From Alphaproteobacteria bacterium (lineage in GTDB: Bacteria > Pseudomonadota > Alphaproteobacteria > Caulobacterales > Caulobacteraceae), in the NCBI GenBank assembly GCA_028869395.1, contig JAGWSE010000293.1, positions 1-14,533 on the forward strand: a stretch of DNA of 14,533 bases. Reading direction: 5' to 3'. The first letter of the stretch is position 1. The number at the start of each line of letters is the position of its first letter. The notes below the pieces were generated by a model that made no database searches, was not told the origin of the DNA, and saw nothing but the letters and a program-made list of their open reading frames with translations. The position numbers and the translations under genes are program-made. Shown here one piece after another: positions 7,503-13,322 of the stretch.

Positions 7503-8594
7503 TCAGGCGGCGACCTTCGGCGCGGGCCCCACGTAAATCGACTGCGGGCGGATCAGCCGGCCGCCGGCCAGTTGCTCGCGGGCGTGCGCGATCCAGCCGC
7601 CGACCCGGCCCATCGCAAAGACGCAGGTGAAGGCGGACGGCGGGAAGGCCAGCGCCTCCAGCAACAGGGCCGTGTAGAACTCGACATTGGTGTCGAGGGG
7701 CCGCTTCGGCTTCTTCTCCTTCAGGATAGCGAGCGCCGCCTGCTCCACCGCCTCGGCGAAGGCCAGGCGGCCGGGGAGCACGTTGGAGCCTTCACCCAGG
7801 CGCCTGACCGCCTTCTTCAAGGCGTCGGCGCGAGGGTCGCGGACCCGATAGACACGGTGGCCGAAGCCCATCAGCCGGTCGCCGCGCTCCAGCGCCTGTT
7901 CGATCCAGGCGCGCGCATTCTCCGGCCGTCCGATGGCGTCCAGCATCTCTATGACCGGGCCGGGCGCGCCGCCGTGCAGGGGCCCCTTCAGCGCGCTGAT
8001 CCCGCCCAGCACGGCCGAGGTCAGTCCGGCGCGGGTTGAGGCGATCACCCGGGCCGTGAAGGTCGAGGCGTTCAGGCCATGATCGCTGACGGTCACGAGA
8101 TAGGCGTCGAGCGCCGCCGCCTCGGCGGCCGTGGCGGCGCGGCCCTTGATCATCCGCAGGATGTCGGCCGCGTGCGGCAGCGCGGGATCGGGGGCCACGG
8201 GCGCCTCGCCCGCCTGGCTGCGGACCACGGCGGCGGTGAACACCGCCGGGGCGGCGGTGAGGCGCAGCGCGACGTCAAGGCCGTCCCCGTCGGCGAGACG
8301 CGCCGTGAGCGCCCGCATCGCCTCAATGGGGCTGCGGTCGAGCAGGCCCGTGTCCAGCGCCTGCACCTCGGCGAAGACCTCGGCGCGGGCGGCGCCCAGT
8401 GCGGGCGCCAGGTCGGTCGGAAGCCGCTCGAAGAAGCCGTCCCAGAGCAGCCGGACCACGTCTTCGTAGCGCGTGCGGCCGGCGAGCTCGTCCAGCGAGC
8501 GACCGCGGATGATCAGCCGTCCGGCTTGGCCGTCGACCTCCGACAGCACGGTTTCGGCGGCGACGACGTCTTCCAGTCCATCGGAGACATGCAT
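7503..8594 (-). CDS. Citrate synthase family protein (CitA / type-2-like)
   Basis: Predicted Si-citrate or 2-methylcitrate synthase condensing an acyl-CoA with oxaloacetate; 363 residues, shorter than the hexameric GltA type. Active-site blocks: SDHGLNASTF (H172), GALKGPLHGG-type SALKGPLHGGA (H207, the catalytic His), GFGHRVYRVRDPRA (H246 and the DPR arginine), NVEFYTALLLEAL (E305 where canonical enzymes have Asp), GRVGGWIAHAREQ (R330) and LIRPQSIYVGP (R349). The start at 8594 is well supported by GGAGGT six bases upstream; a much longer open frame continues to 9905 but is only antisense to the neighbouring gene. It is transcribed divergently from a paralogue fused to a helix-turn-helix. The main TCA-cycle gltA is probably elsewhere, so this may be an alternative or methylcitrate enzyme. 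Confidence 0.88.
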   Translation of the reverse strand: MHVSDGLEDVVAAETVLSEVDGQAGRLIIRGRSLDELAGRTRYEDVVRLLWDGFFERLPTDLAPALGAARAEVFAEVQALDTGLLDRSPIEAMRALTARLADGDGLDVALRLTAAPAVFTAAVVRSQAGEAPVAPDPALPHAADILRMIKGRAATAAEAAALDAYLVTVSDHGLNASTFTARVIASTRAGLTSAVLGGISALKGPLHGGAPGPVIEMLDAIGRPENARAWIEQALERGDRLMGFGHRVYRVRDPRADALKKAVRRLGEGSNVLPGRLAFAEAVEQAALAILKEKKPKRPLDTNVEFYTALLLEALAFPPSAFTCVFAMGRVGGWIAHAREQLAGGRLIRPQSIYVGPAPKVAA

Positions 8595-8600
8595 TGGGGG

Positions 8601-8606
8601 ACCTCC
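8601..8606 (-). promoter_or_regulatory. Strong Shine-Dalgarno of the citA-like gene
   Basis: On the minus strand GGAGGT lies six bases before the ATG at 8594. It decides the start of a gene whose open frame otherwise runs far upstream, and it contrasts with the complete lack of such a site before the divergent partner. Confidence 0.85.
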
Positions 8607-8621
8607 AGGCTTGCTGCCCGA

Positions 8622-8650
8622 CAAATTTGCCGCCAGACTGGTCTGGTCAA
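8622..8650 (-). promoter_or_regulatory. Possible sigma-70 promoter of the citA-like gene
   Basis: On the minus strand TTGACC (8650-8645) is followed after 17 bases by AATTTG (8627-8622). The -35 is good, the -10 is poor. A start near 8615 would leave a leader of about 20 bases containing the GGAGGT ribosome site. The 14-base palindrome at 8633-8646 lies in the spacer and touches the -35 box, so a bound protein would block or remodel this promoter. Confidence 0.4.
8633..8646. promoter_or_regulatory. Operator-like perfect palindrome between divergent citrate synthase genes
   Basis: CCAGAC at 8633-8638 and GTCTGG at 8641-8646 are exact inverted repeats with a two-base centre. The site lies in the spacer of the predicted minus-strand promoter and at the -35 position of the plus-strand promoter. 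This placement suits a single regulator controlling both genes. The helix-turn-helix citrate synthase encoded next to it is the obvious candidate ligand, but that is inference. Confidence 0.5.
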
Positions 8651-8670
8651 TCTTGATCAATATAATCAAC
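8646..8670. repeat. Three helically phased RTCAAY repeats in the divergent promoter region
   Basis: GTCAAT at 8646, ATCAAT at 8656 and ATCAAC at 8665 occur at steps of 10 and 9 bases, so they would face the same side of the helix. The middle copy is part of a perfect palindrome TTGATCAA (8653-8660). The stretch is markedly AT-rich compared with its surroundings and overlaps the plus-strand -10 box. Confidence 0.45.
8661..8666 (+). promoter_or_regulatory. Consensus -10 box for a leaderless helix-turn-helix citrate synthase mRNA
   Basis: TATAAT is a perfect sigma-70 -10 hexamer. Taking its last base as -7, +1 falls at 8673, the A of the start codon. No -35 hexamer is recognisable at 16-18 bases upstream (CTGGTC at 8638), which is where the palindrome lies, so the promoter may depend on or be repressed by a bound regulator. 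No ribosome-binding site is present, consistent with a leaderless transcript. Confidence 0.6.
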
Positions 8671-8672
8671 AT

Positions 8673-9836
8673 ATGTCGCAGCCCGATTGGATCGCCGCCG
8701 AGGACGCTCGCGAGAGGCTGGGGGTCAGACCTCAGACGCTGTACGCCTATGTGAGCCGCGGCCGCGTGCAGGTGCGGCCCGATCCGCGCGACCCCCGCCG
8801 CAGTCTCTACCGGGCGGCCGACATCGCCGCGCTGGCCCAGCGCAAGACGATGAGCCGCAAGGCGTCGGACGTGGCGGCCGGCGCGATCGCCTGGGGCGAG
8901 CCGGTGCTGGCCTCGGAGATCACCACCGTCTCGGGCGGCCGCCTGTTCTACCGCGGTCGCGACGCTATCCGTCTGGCCGAGACCGAGACCCTGGAATCGG
9001 TGGCCCGGCTGCTGCGCGGCGGCCACGGGGCGGCGCTGAAGCGGACCGACCGGCCGCTGCCGCCCGACGCGCCGGAGATGCGCACGCGCGCGTTTTTGGC
9101 CCTGGCCGCGCGGGCCGCGGTCGACGCCCCCGCCCGGGGTCGCAATCCGCTGGCGCTGGCCGTCGAGGCCGCCACCCTGCTGGACGTCCTGACCGACGCG
9201 ATCGCCGGCCAGGTGGGCGGAGGCGCCATCCACAACCGCCTGGCCTTCGCCTGGGGCCTGGGGCCCGGCGGGCCGGGCGCCGACCTGATCCGGCGCTGCC
9301 TGGTGCTGGTGGCCGATCACGAGCTCAACGCTTCGGCCTTCGCGGCGCGGGTCGCCGCCTCGACGGGGGCCTCTCTCGCCGCCTCGGCGCTGGCGGGGCT
9401 TGCGACACTGACGGGACCTCGCCACGGCATGGCGACGGCGGCGGTGCGCACCTTCGCCGCCGAAGCCGCCCAGCTCGGCCCCGCCCAGGCCATCCGCAAC
9501 CGTCTGGAGGAGGACCGGGCGCTGCCCGGATTCGGGCATCAGCTCTACCCGGACGGCGACCCGCGCGCGGCGGCCCTGCTCGACCGCTTCGTCGCGCCGC
9601 CGCAGCTCGCGGACCTGCGCGAGGCGGTCAGGCAGGCGACGGGCCTCGCGCCCAACGTCGATTTCGCCCTGGTCGCGGCCTGCGAAGCGCTCGGGCTGCT
9701 CCCGGACGCGCCGTTTTCCCTGTTCGCCGTGGCCCGATGCGCCGGCTGGATCGCCCACGCGATCGAGCAGGGACAGTCCGACGCCCTGATCCGGCCACGC
9801 GCCCGCTATATCGGTCCGGAGCCGGAGTTCGCCTGA
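8673..9836 (+). CDS. Citrate synthase family protein with N-terminal helix-turn-helix DNA-binding domain
   Basis: A 387-residue fusion. Residues about 6-55 form a MerR/excisionase-like winged helix-turn-helix: AAEDARERLGV, RPQTLYAYVSRG as recognition helix, then a wing ending SLYRAADIAAL. A short linker with Lys and Arg (56-65) leads to a citrate synthase domain (about 75-385). This keeps every active-site landmark: ADHELNAS (H216), TGPRHGMA (catalytic H251), GFGHQLYPDGDPRA (H289 and DPR), NVDFALVAACEAL (catalytic D330), ARCAGWIAHAIEQ (R355) and LIRPRARYIGP (R374). HGG is HGM and GHRVY is GHQLY. It could be an enzyme, a metabolite-sensing regulator, or both; the same architecture occurs in database entries named simply citrate synthase. 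The start is chosen because the domain begins there and a TATAAT box lies six bases upstream. It is divergent from the citA-like paralogue. Confidence 0.87.
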   Translation: MSQPDWIAAEDARERLGVRPQTLYAYVSRGRVQVRPDPRDPRRSLYRAADIAALAQRKTMSRKASDVAAGAIAWGEPVLASEITTVSGGRLFYRGRDAIRLAETETLESVARLLRGGHGAALKRTDRPLPPDAPEMRTRAFLALAARAAVDAPARGRNPLALAVEAATLLDVLTDAIAGQVGGGAIHNRLAFAWGLGPGGPGADLIRRCLVLVADHELNASAFAARVAASTGASLAASALAGLATLTGPRHGMATAAVRTFAAEAAQLGPAQAIRNRLEEDRALPGFGHQLYPDGDPRAAALLDRFVAPPQLADLREAVRQATGLAPNVDFALVAACEALGLLPDAPFSLFAVARCAGWIAHAIEQGQSDALIRPRARYIGPEPEFA

Positions 9837-9939
9837 CGTCGGGCGCCTCCCAGCGCGGCCATGGCGCGTTCGCGTCAATGGCTTCTTCACCATATTGGCC
9901 GCCACTCTGGCCCTTGCCCCTGACCTGGAGAGTTCCGCC

Positions 9940-10752
9940 GTGCCCGACTGGATTCACGCCGTCATCCTCGGCGTCATCGAAGGGCTCACGGAATTCATCC
10001 CGGTCTCCTCGACCGGCATGCTGCTGCTGGCCAAGGCGGCCATGGGCCTGCCCAACGGCTTCTGGGACACCTTCAATGTCCTGATCCAGCTGGGCGCGAT
10101 CCTGGCGGTGGTGGTGCTCTATTTCCAGCGCCTTTGGGGCGTCGTCGTGCGGCTGCCCAGCGATCCGCAGGCGCGGCGGTTCGCGCTGTCGGTGCTGGTG
10201 GCCTTCATTCCCGCCATGGTGCTGGGCTTCCTGCTGCACGACTTCATCAAGCGCATCCTGTTCGACAGCCCGACGACGCAGTGCGTTGCGCTGATCCTGG
10301 GCGGCGTGGTGCTGCTGTTCATCGACCGCGTGGCGCCCAAGCCGCGCCGCAACGACTCCATGAAGATTCCCTACCGCACCGCCTTCGGCATCGGCCTTTT
10401 CCAGTGCCTGGCGATGATCCCGGGCACCTCGCGCTCCGGCTCGACCATTGTGGGCTCGATGCTTCTGGGCGTGGAGAAGCGGGCCGCGGCCGAATTCTCC
10501 TTCTTCCTGGCGATCCCGACCATGGCCGGCGCCTTCGTGCTCGACGCCTGGAAGAACCGTCAGCAGCTGATGAGCATCCACTCCGAGATCCCGCTCATCG
10601 CGATCGGGTTCGTGGTGGCCTTCATCGTCGCCATGCTGGTGATCCGCGCCATGCTGGCGATCATCACGCGGCGCGGCCTGGCGCCGTTCGGCTGGTTCCG
10701 CATCGTCGTGGGTCTTGCCGGGATCGCCATCCTGGCCCTGCACACGCCCTGA
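9940..10752 (+). CDS. uppP: Undecaprenyl-diphosphatase (UppP/BacA)
   Basis: Integral inner-membrane phosphatase that recycles undecaprenyl pyrophosphate to the lipid carrier used for peptidoglycan and polysaccharide synthesis. The 270-residue product has the family motifs IEGLTEFIPVSSTG (E14 and E18, matching E. coli E17/E21) and PGTSRSGST (161-169, R165 matching R174), plus about eight hydrophobic segments. The residue equivalent to the catalytic His30 is methionine (M27 in STGMLLLA), which is unusual. I prefer the GTG at 9940: GGAG lies nine bases upstream and PDWIHAVILG is a normal family N-terminus; a TTG at 9895 would add 15 atypical residues. It follows the citrate synthase fusion by 103 bases without a clear promoter, and converges with the NDUFA9-like gene 10 bases away. 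Confidence 0.9.
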   Translation: MPDWIHAVILGVIEGLTEFIPVSSTGMLLLAKAAMGLPNGFWDTFNVLIQLGAILAVVVLYFQRLWGVVVRLPSDPQARRFALSVLVAFIPAMVLGFLLHDFIKRILFDSPTTQCVALILGGVVLLFIDRVAPKPRRNDSMKIPYRTAFGIGLFQCLAMIPGTSRSGSTIVGSMLLGVEKRAAAEFSFFLAIPTMAGAFVLDAWKNRQQLMSIHSEIPLIAIGFVVAFIVAMLVIRAMLAIITRRGLAPFGWFRIVVGLAGIAILALHTP

Positions 10753-10766
10753 GCGGGACGCCTCAG
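10749..10766. terminator. Small inverted repeat spanning both convergent stop codons
   Basis: CTGAG at 10749-10753 and CTCAG at 10762-10766 are complementary, and the inner CG/CG can extend the stem with one bulge. Each arm contains the stop codon of one of the two convergent genes. It could help end both transcripts, but has no U-tract on either side, and part of the symmetry is automatic because both genes end in TGA. Confidence 0.25.
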
Positions 10767-11731
10767 ACCGCCAGCGCGCGCTCTTCCTGGTCGGCGTACT
10801 GGCCGCCGCGGCGATAGCGGTAGAGATAGCTCGGCAGCACCGCTTCCAGCGTCGTGGGCGTGACGCCGAGCGCCTCCAGGCCCGGATAGGCCCCCGTGAC
10901 GACGTTGTCGGCGCGCAGCAGCTTGACCTGGTCGGAGGTGACCGGCGGCGCCGCCACGGCGGACATCAAATCGCCCACGCCGCCCAGCAGGCCGGCGGCC
11001 AGGAACGGCACCGGAAGCAGGATGCGCGGCCGCTCGATCTCACGCAGCATCATCTCCATGAGCTGGCGGAAGGTGAGCACGGCCGGACCGCCGAGCTCGT
11101 AGGTCTGGCCGGCGGACTCGGTCGAGGTGACCGCCCGCGCCAGGGCCTTGCCCACATCGCCCACGAACACCGGCTGGAGTCGCGTGGCGCCGCCGCCGAT
11201 CAGCGGAATGGCCGGGCTGGTCACCGCCATCTGGGCGAATTTGTTGAAGAAGTGGTCGTCCTGTCCGAACACCACGGAGGGCCGCACGATCACCGCGTCC
11301 GGATAGACTTCGCGCACGGCGACCTCGCCCTCGGCCTTGCTGCGGGCGTACTTTGCGGGCGAGTTCAGGTCCGCGCCGAGCGCCGAGACCTGCACCACGC
11401 GGGAAACGCCCGCGGCCCTGGCGGCCTGGGCGATATTGCGCGCCCCCATGACGTTCAGCGCCTGGAAGCCCTGCCGGCCCTGCTCGTAGAGCACGCTCAC
11501 CAGGTTCAGCGAGGCGGTCGCCCCCTCCAGCGCGCGGCGCACCGAAGCCTCATTGCGGACGTTGGCCTGCACGATGTCGATCTGGCCCACGTCGCCGTGC
11601 AGACGCATGGCGTAGGCGAGGTTGGGCTGTCGCACCGCCACCCGGATCCGCCAGCCGAGCTTGGCGAGCTGCCGGACGGCCTGCGTCCCGATGAAGCCGG
11701 ATCCGCCGAAGACGGTGACGAGATTCTGCAT
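10763..11731 (-). CDS. NDUFA9-like NAD(P)-binding protein (atypical short-chain dehydrogenase)
   Basis: A 322-residue Rossmann-fold protein of the group annotated as complex I NDUFA9 subunit family or NmrA-like. The N-terminus has the dinucleotide-binding motif VFGGSGFIG (7-15), a basic residue patch after the second strand (RVAVRQP) compatible with NADP(H), then NLVSVLYEQGRQGF, VVQVSALGAD and a YARSK (YxxxK) motif equivalent to the dehydrogenase active site. VIVRPSVVFGQDDHFFNKFA and QPVFVGDVGKALARAV are blocks typical of the NDUFA9 branch. In alphaproteobacteria related proteins are thought to be linked to respiratory complex I, but an assembly or redox role is unproven here. The ATG at 11731 begins directly with the Rossmann strand; a GGAAGAG sits about 13 bases upstream, rather far. 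It converges with uppP. Confidence 0.85.
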   Translation of the reverse strand: MQNLVTVFGGSGFIGTQAVRQLAKLGWRIRVAVRQPNLAYAMRLHGDVGQIDIVQANVRNEASVRRALEGATASLNLVSVLYEQGRQGFQALNVMGARNIAQAARAAGVSRVVQVSALGADLNSPAKYARSKAEGEVAVREVYPDAVIVRPSVVFGQDDHFFNKFAQMAVTSPAIPLIGGGATRLQPVFVGDVGKALARAVTSTESAGQTYELGGPAVLTFRQLMEMMLREIERPRILLPVPFLAAGLLGGVGDLMSAVAAPPVTSDQVKLLRADNVVTGAYPGLEALGVTPTTLEAVLPSYLYRYRRGGQYADQEERALAV

Positions 11732-11836
11732 GGCGCCCGAGCGGCTCTTCCAGAAAAGGGGTGGTTGCGAGGCAGCGGATAAACGATGCGGCTGCGCGCC
11801 GCAATCAGGCAGGACCCTCGTGTCGCAGCAGCGGCG

Positions 11837-11865
11837 TTGACCGGCGAAAGGCGGCGCCCTATCTG
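11837..11865 (+). promoter_or_regulatory. Probable promoter of tRNA-Leu
   Basis: TTGACC at 11837-11842 is separated by 17 bases from CTATCTG (-10 hexamer TATCTG at 11860-11865). Transcription would begin near 11872, about 20 bases before the mature tRNA 5' end. The -35 box is strong and the -10 moderate, in keeping with the alphaproteobacterial pattern. The remaining part of the 159-base gap (11732-11890) holds nothing else I can identify. Confidence 0.5.
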
Positions 11866-11890
11866 TCCGCCTCCCGATCCGACGGACCGG

Positions 11891-11977
<87 letters not shown>

Positions 11978-12005
11978 TCGGTCGGCGAAGGAGCGCGCGC
12001 CGATG

Positions 12006-12023
12006 CTTTCCTGGGCGCCGTCG
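12006..12023 (+). repeat. Near-duplicate of the tRNA-Leu 3' end
   Basis: These 18 bases match the tRNA 3' end and first flanking bases (11963-11980) at 16 positions; only the two differences A/G at positions 12 and 15 separate them. The copies are 43 bases apart. This could be a remnant of tRNA duplication or of an attachment site, or chance in GC-rich sequence. No integrase or other mobile gene accompanies it. Confidence 0.45.
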
Positions 12024-12039
12024 CCCTCTATACTGAGGG
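12024..12039 (+). promoter_or_regulatory. Possible -10 box of rnd inside a small inverted repeat
   Basis: TATACT at 12029-12034 is a good -10 hexamer and is flanked exactly by CCCTC and GAGGG, a perfect 5-bp inverted repeat. No good -35 box is present 17 bases upstream. A start near 12041 would leave a leader of about 25 bases containing GGAG before the rnd GTG. Alternatively the hairpin could mark the end of the tRNA transcript. Confidence 0.35.
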
Positions 12040-12065
12040 TGCAGAGCCGCGGAGCGCGAACCCTC

Positions 12066-12683
12066 GTGACCACCTTCCTGCATGACGGAGACCTGCCCGC
12101 CGACGTGCTCGCCAGCGCGGCCTCGGTGGCGGTCGATTCGGAGACCATGGGTCTCAGGCTCGGGCGCGATCCGCTGTGCGTGGTGCAGCTCTCCGACGGC
12201 CAGGGCGACGCCCACGTCGTCCGCCTCAACCGGCCCGGCTACGCCGCGCCAAACCTGAAGCGCCTGCTCACCGATCCGGCCGTCACCAAGATCTTCCACT
12301 TCGGCCGCTTCGACATCGCCATGTTCTACCTGCACCTGGGCGTCGTCACGGCCCCGGTCTACTGCACCAAGATCGCCTCCAAGCTGGCGCGCACCTACAC
12401 CGACCGCCATGGCCTGAAGGACGTCGTGAAGGAACTGCTTGGAATCGACCTCTCCAAGCAGCAGCAGAGTTCCGACTGGGGGGCGGCCAAGCTATCGGAC
12501 GATCAGGTGGCCTATGCGGCCTCCGACGTCCTGTATCTGCACGCGCTTCGGGCGCGGCTCGACGAGATGCTGGCGCGCGAGGGGCGCGACGGTCTGGCGA
12601 AGGCCTGCTTCGATTTCCTGCCCAACCGCGCCCTGCTGGACGTGGCGGGCTGGGAGGACGTCGACATTTTCGCCCATAGCTGA
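12066..12683 (+). CDS. rnd: Ribonuclease D, short form (DEDDy 3'-5' exonuclease)
   Basis: Single-domain 205-residue 3'-5' exoribonuclease of the DEDDy superfamily, presumed to act in tRNA and other RNA 3'-end maturation. The catalytic residues are visible: VAVDSETMGL (D24, E26), FHFGRFDIAMF (D83) and the YxxxD motif in VAYAASDVLYL (Y150, D154). It lacks the HRDC domains that make E. coli RNase D about 375 residues, as is usual for the alphaproteobacterial short form. The GTG at 12066 is preferred: GGAG lies eleven bases upstream and TTFLHDGDLP begins the domain; an in-frame ATG at 12003 would add 21 residues translated from the tRNA-like repeat. It lies just downstream of tRNA-Leu and 15 bases before lptC, so it heads the LPS-export cluster. 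Confidence 0.9.
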   Translation: MTTFLHDGDLPADVLASAASVAVDSETMGLRLGRDPLCVVQLSDGQGDAHVVRLNRPGYAAPNLKRLLTDPAVTKIFHFGRFDIAMFYLHLGVVTAPVYCTKIASKLARTYTDRHGLKDVVKELLGIDLSKQQQSSDWGAAKLSDDQVAYAASDVLYLHALRARLDEMLAREGRDGLAKACFDFLPNRALLDVAGWEDVDIFAHS

Positions 12684-12698
12684 GGCGCTCCCGCGACC

Positions 12699-13322
12699 AT
12701 GGACGCGCCGCCCATCCCCAAGCCGACAGAGACGGACCGCGACCGCACCATCGCGCGGTGGCGCCGGCGTGCGCAGACGGTGCGCGTGCTGCGGGTCGTG
12801 GTTCCGGGCCTGATCGCGGCCATCCTCATCGGGCTCGGGGTCACGGTGGCGGTCAACACGATGAAGCCCGCGCTGGAGCAGGGTCGCGAGAACAACCAGC
12901 CGATCCGGCTGATCAACCCGCATTTCCAAGGCCGTGACGACCGGGGCCGCTCGTTCGTGATCACCGCCGTCACCGCGACCCGGGATCCGCAGGAATATTC
13001 GCGCGTGATCCTCGATCATCCGGCGCTGGTGATGGACGAGCAGGGCCCCGACCCCACGCGGATCGTCTCCCAGAGCGGCGTGTTCCACGAGGACACCGGC
13101 CGGCTGGAGGTGAGCGGCGGCGTGCGCATGTCCTCCTCGAAGGAGACCTTCCAGACGGAGTCCTCGCAGTTCGACACCAAGAACGGCGAGTTGGTCGGTT
13201 CAGGGCCGGTTCAGGGCTCCGGTGCTCTTGGAGAAATCAGTGCGAAGTCCTATGCCGTCACTGACAAGGGCGACCGGATGGTCTTCAACGGCGACGTGCA
13301 CACGCGCATCTTTCCGAAATGA
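12699..13322 (+). CDS. lptC: LPS export system protein LptC
   Basis: Bitopic inner-membrane protein of 207 residues that receives lipopolysaccharide from the LptBFG transporter and passes it to LptA. A basic cytoplasmic N-terminus (RARW-type run RTIARWRRRAQ at 17-26) precedes one transmembrane helix at about 31-52. The periplasmic part is a beta-jellyroll of the LptC/OstA type, with short repeated strand motifs such as GVFHEDTGRLEVSGGV, SSQFDTKNGELVGSGPVQ and YAVTDKGDRMVFNGDV. Identity is low in this family, so the call rests on topology, these motifs and position directly before lptA and lptB. The start is the first ATG after rnd, with no clear ribosome site. The stop overlaps the proposed lptA start as ATGA. 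Confidence 0.88.
   Translation: MDAPPIPKPTETDRDRTIARWRRRAQTVRVLRVVVPGLIAAILIGLGVTVAVNTMKPALEQGRENNQPIRLINPHFQGRDDRGRSFVITAVTATRDPQEYSRVILDHPALVMDEQGPDPTRIVSQSGVFHEDTGRLEVSGGVRMSSSKETFQTESSQFDTKNGELVGSGPVQGSGALGEISAKSYAVTDKGDRMVFNGDVHTRIFPK

Noticed and set aside
8079..8672. N-terminal extension of the helix-turn-helix citrate synthase frame
   Set aside because: It is antisense to the citA-like gene and would cross its promoter; the helix-turn-helix begins right after the ATG at 8673.
8595..9905. Long minus-strand extension of the citA-like frame (800 codons in total)
   Set aside because: The extra part is antisense to the helix-turn-helix citrate synthase, has no family similarity and reads as Arg/Gly/His-rich shadow sequence. 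GGAGGT and domain start place the real ATG at 8594.
9895..9939. TTG start adding 15 residues to UppP
   Set aside because: The added residues are atypical for the family; GTG at 9940 has GGAG at a good distance and gives the normal length.
12003..12065. Upstream ATG start for rnd
   Set aside because: It adds 21 residues read from the tRNA-like repeat and the candidate promoter; GTG at 12066 has GGAG upstream and fits the family N-terminus.
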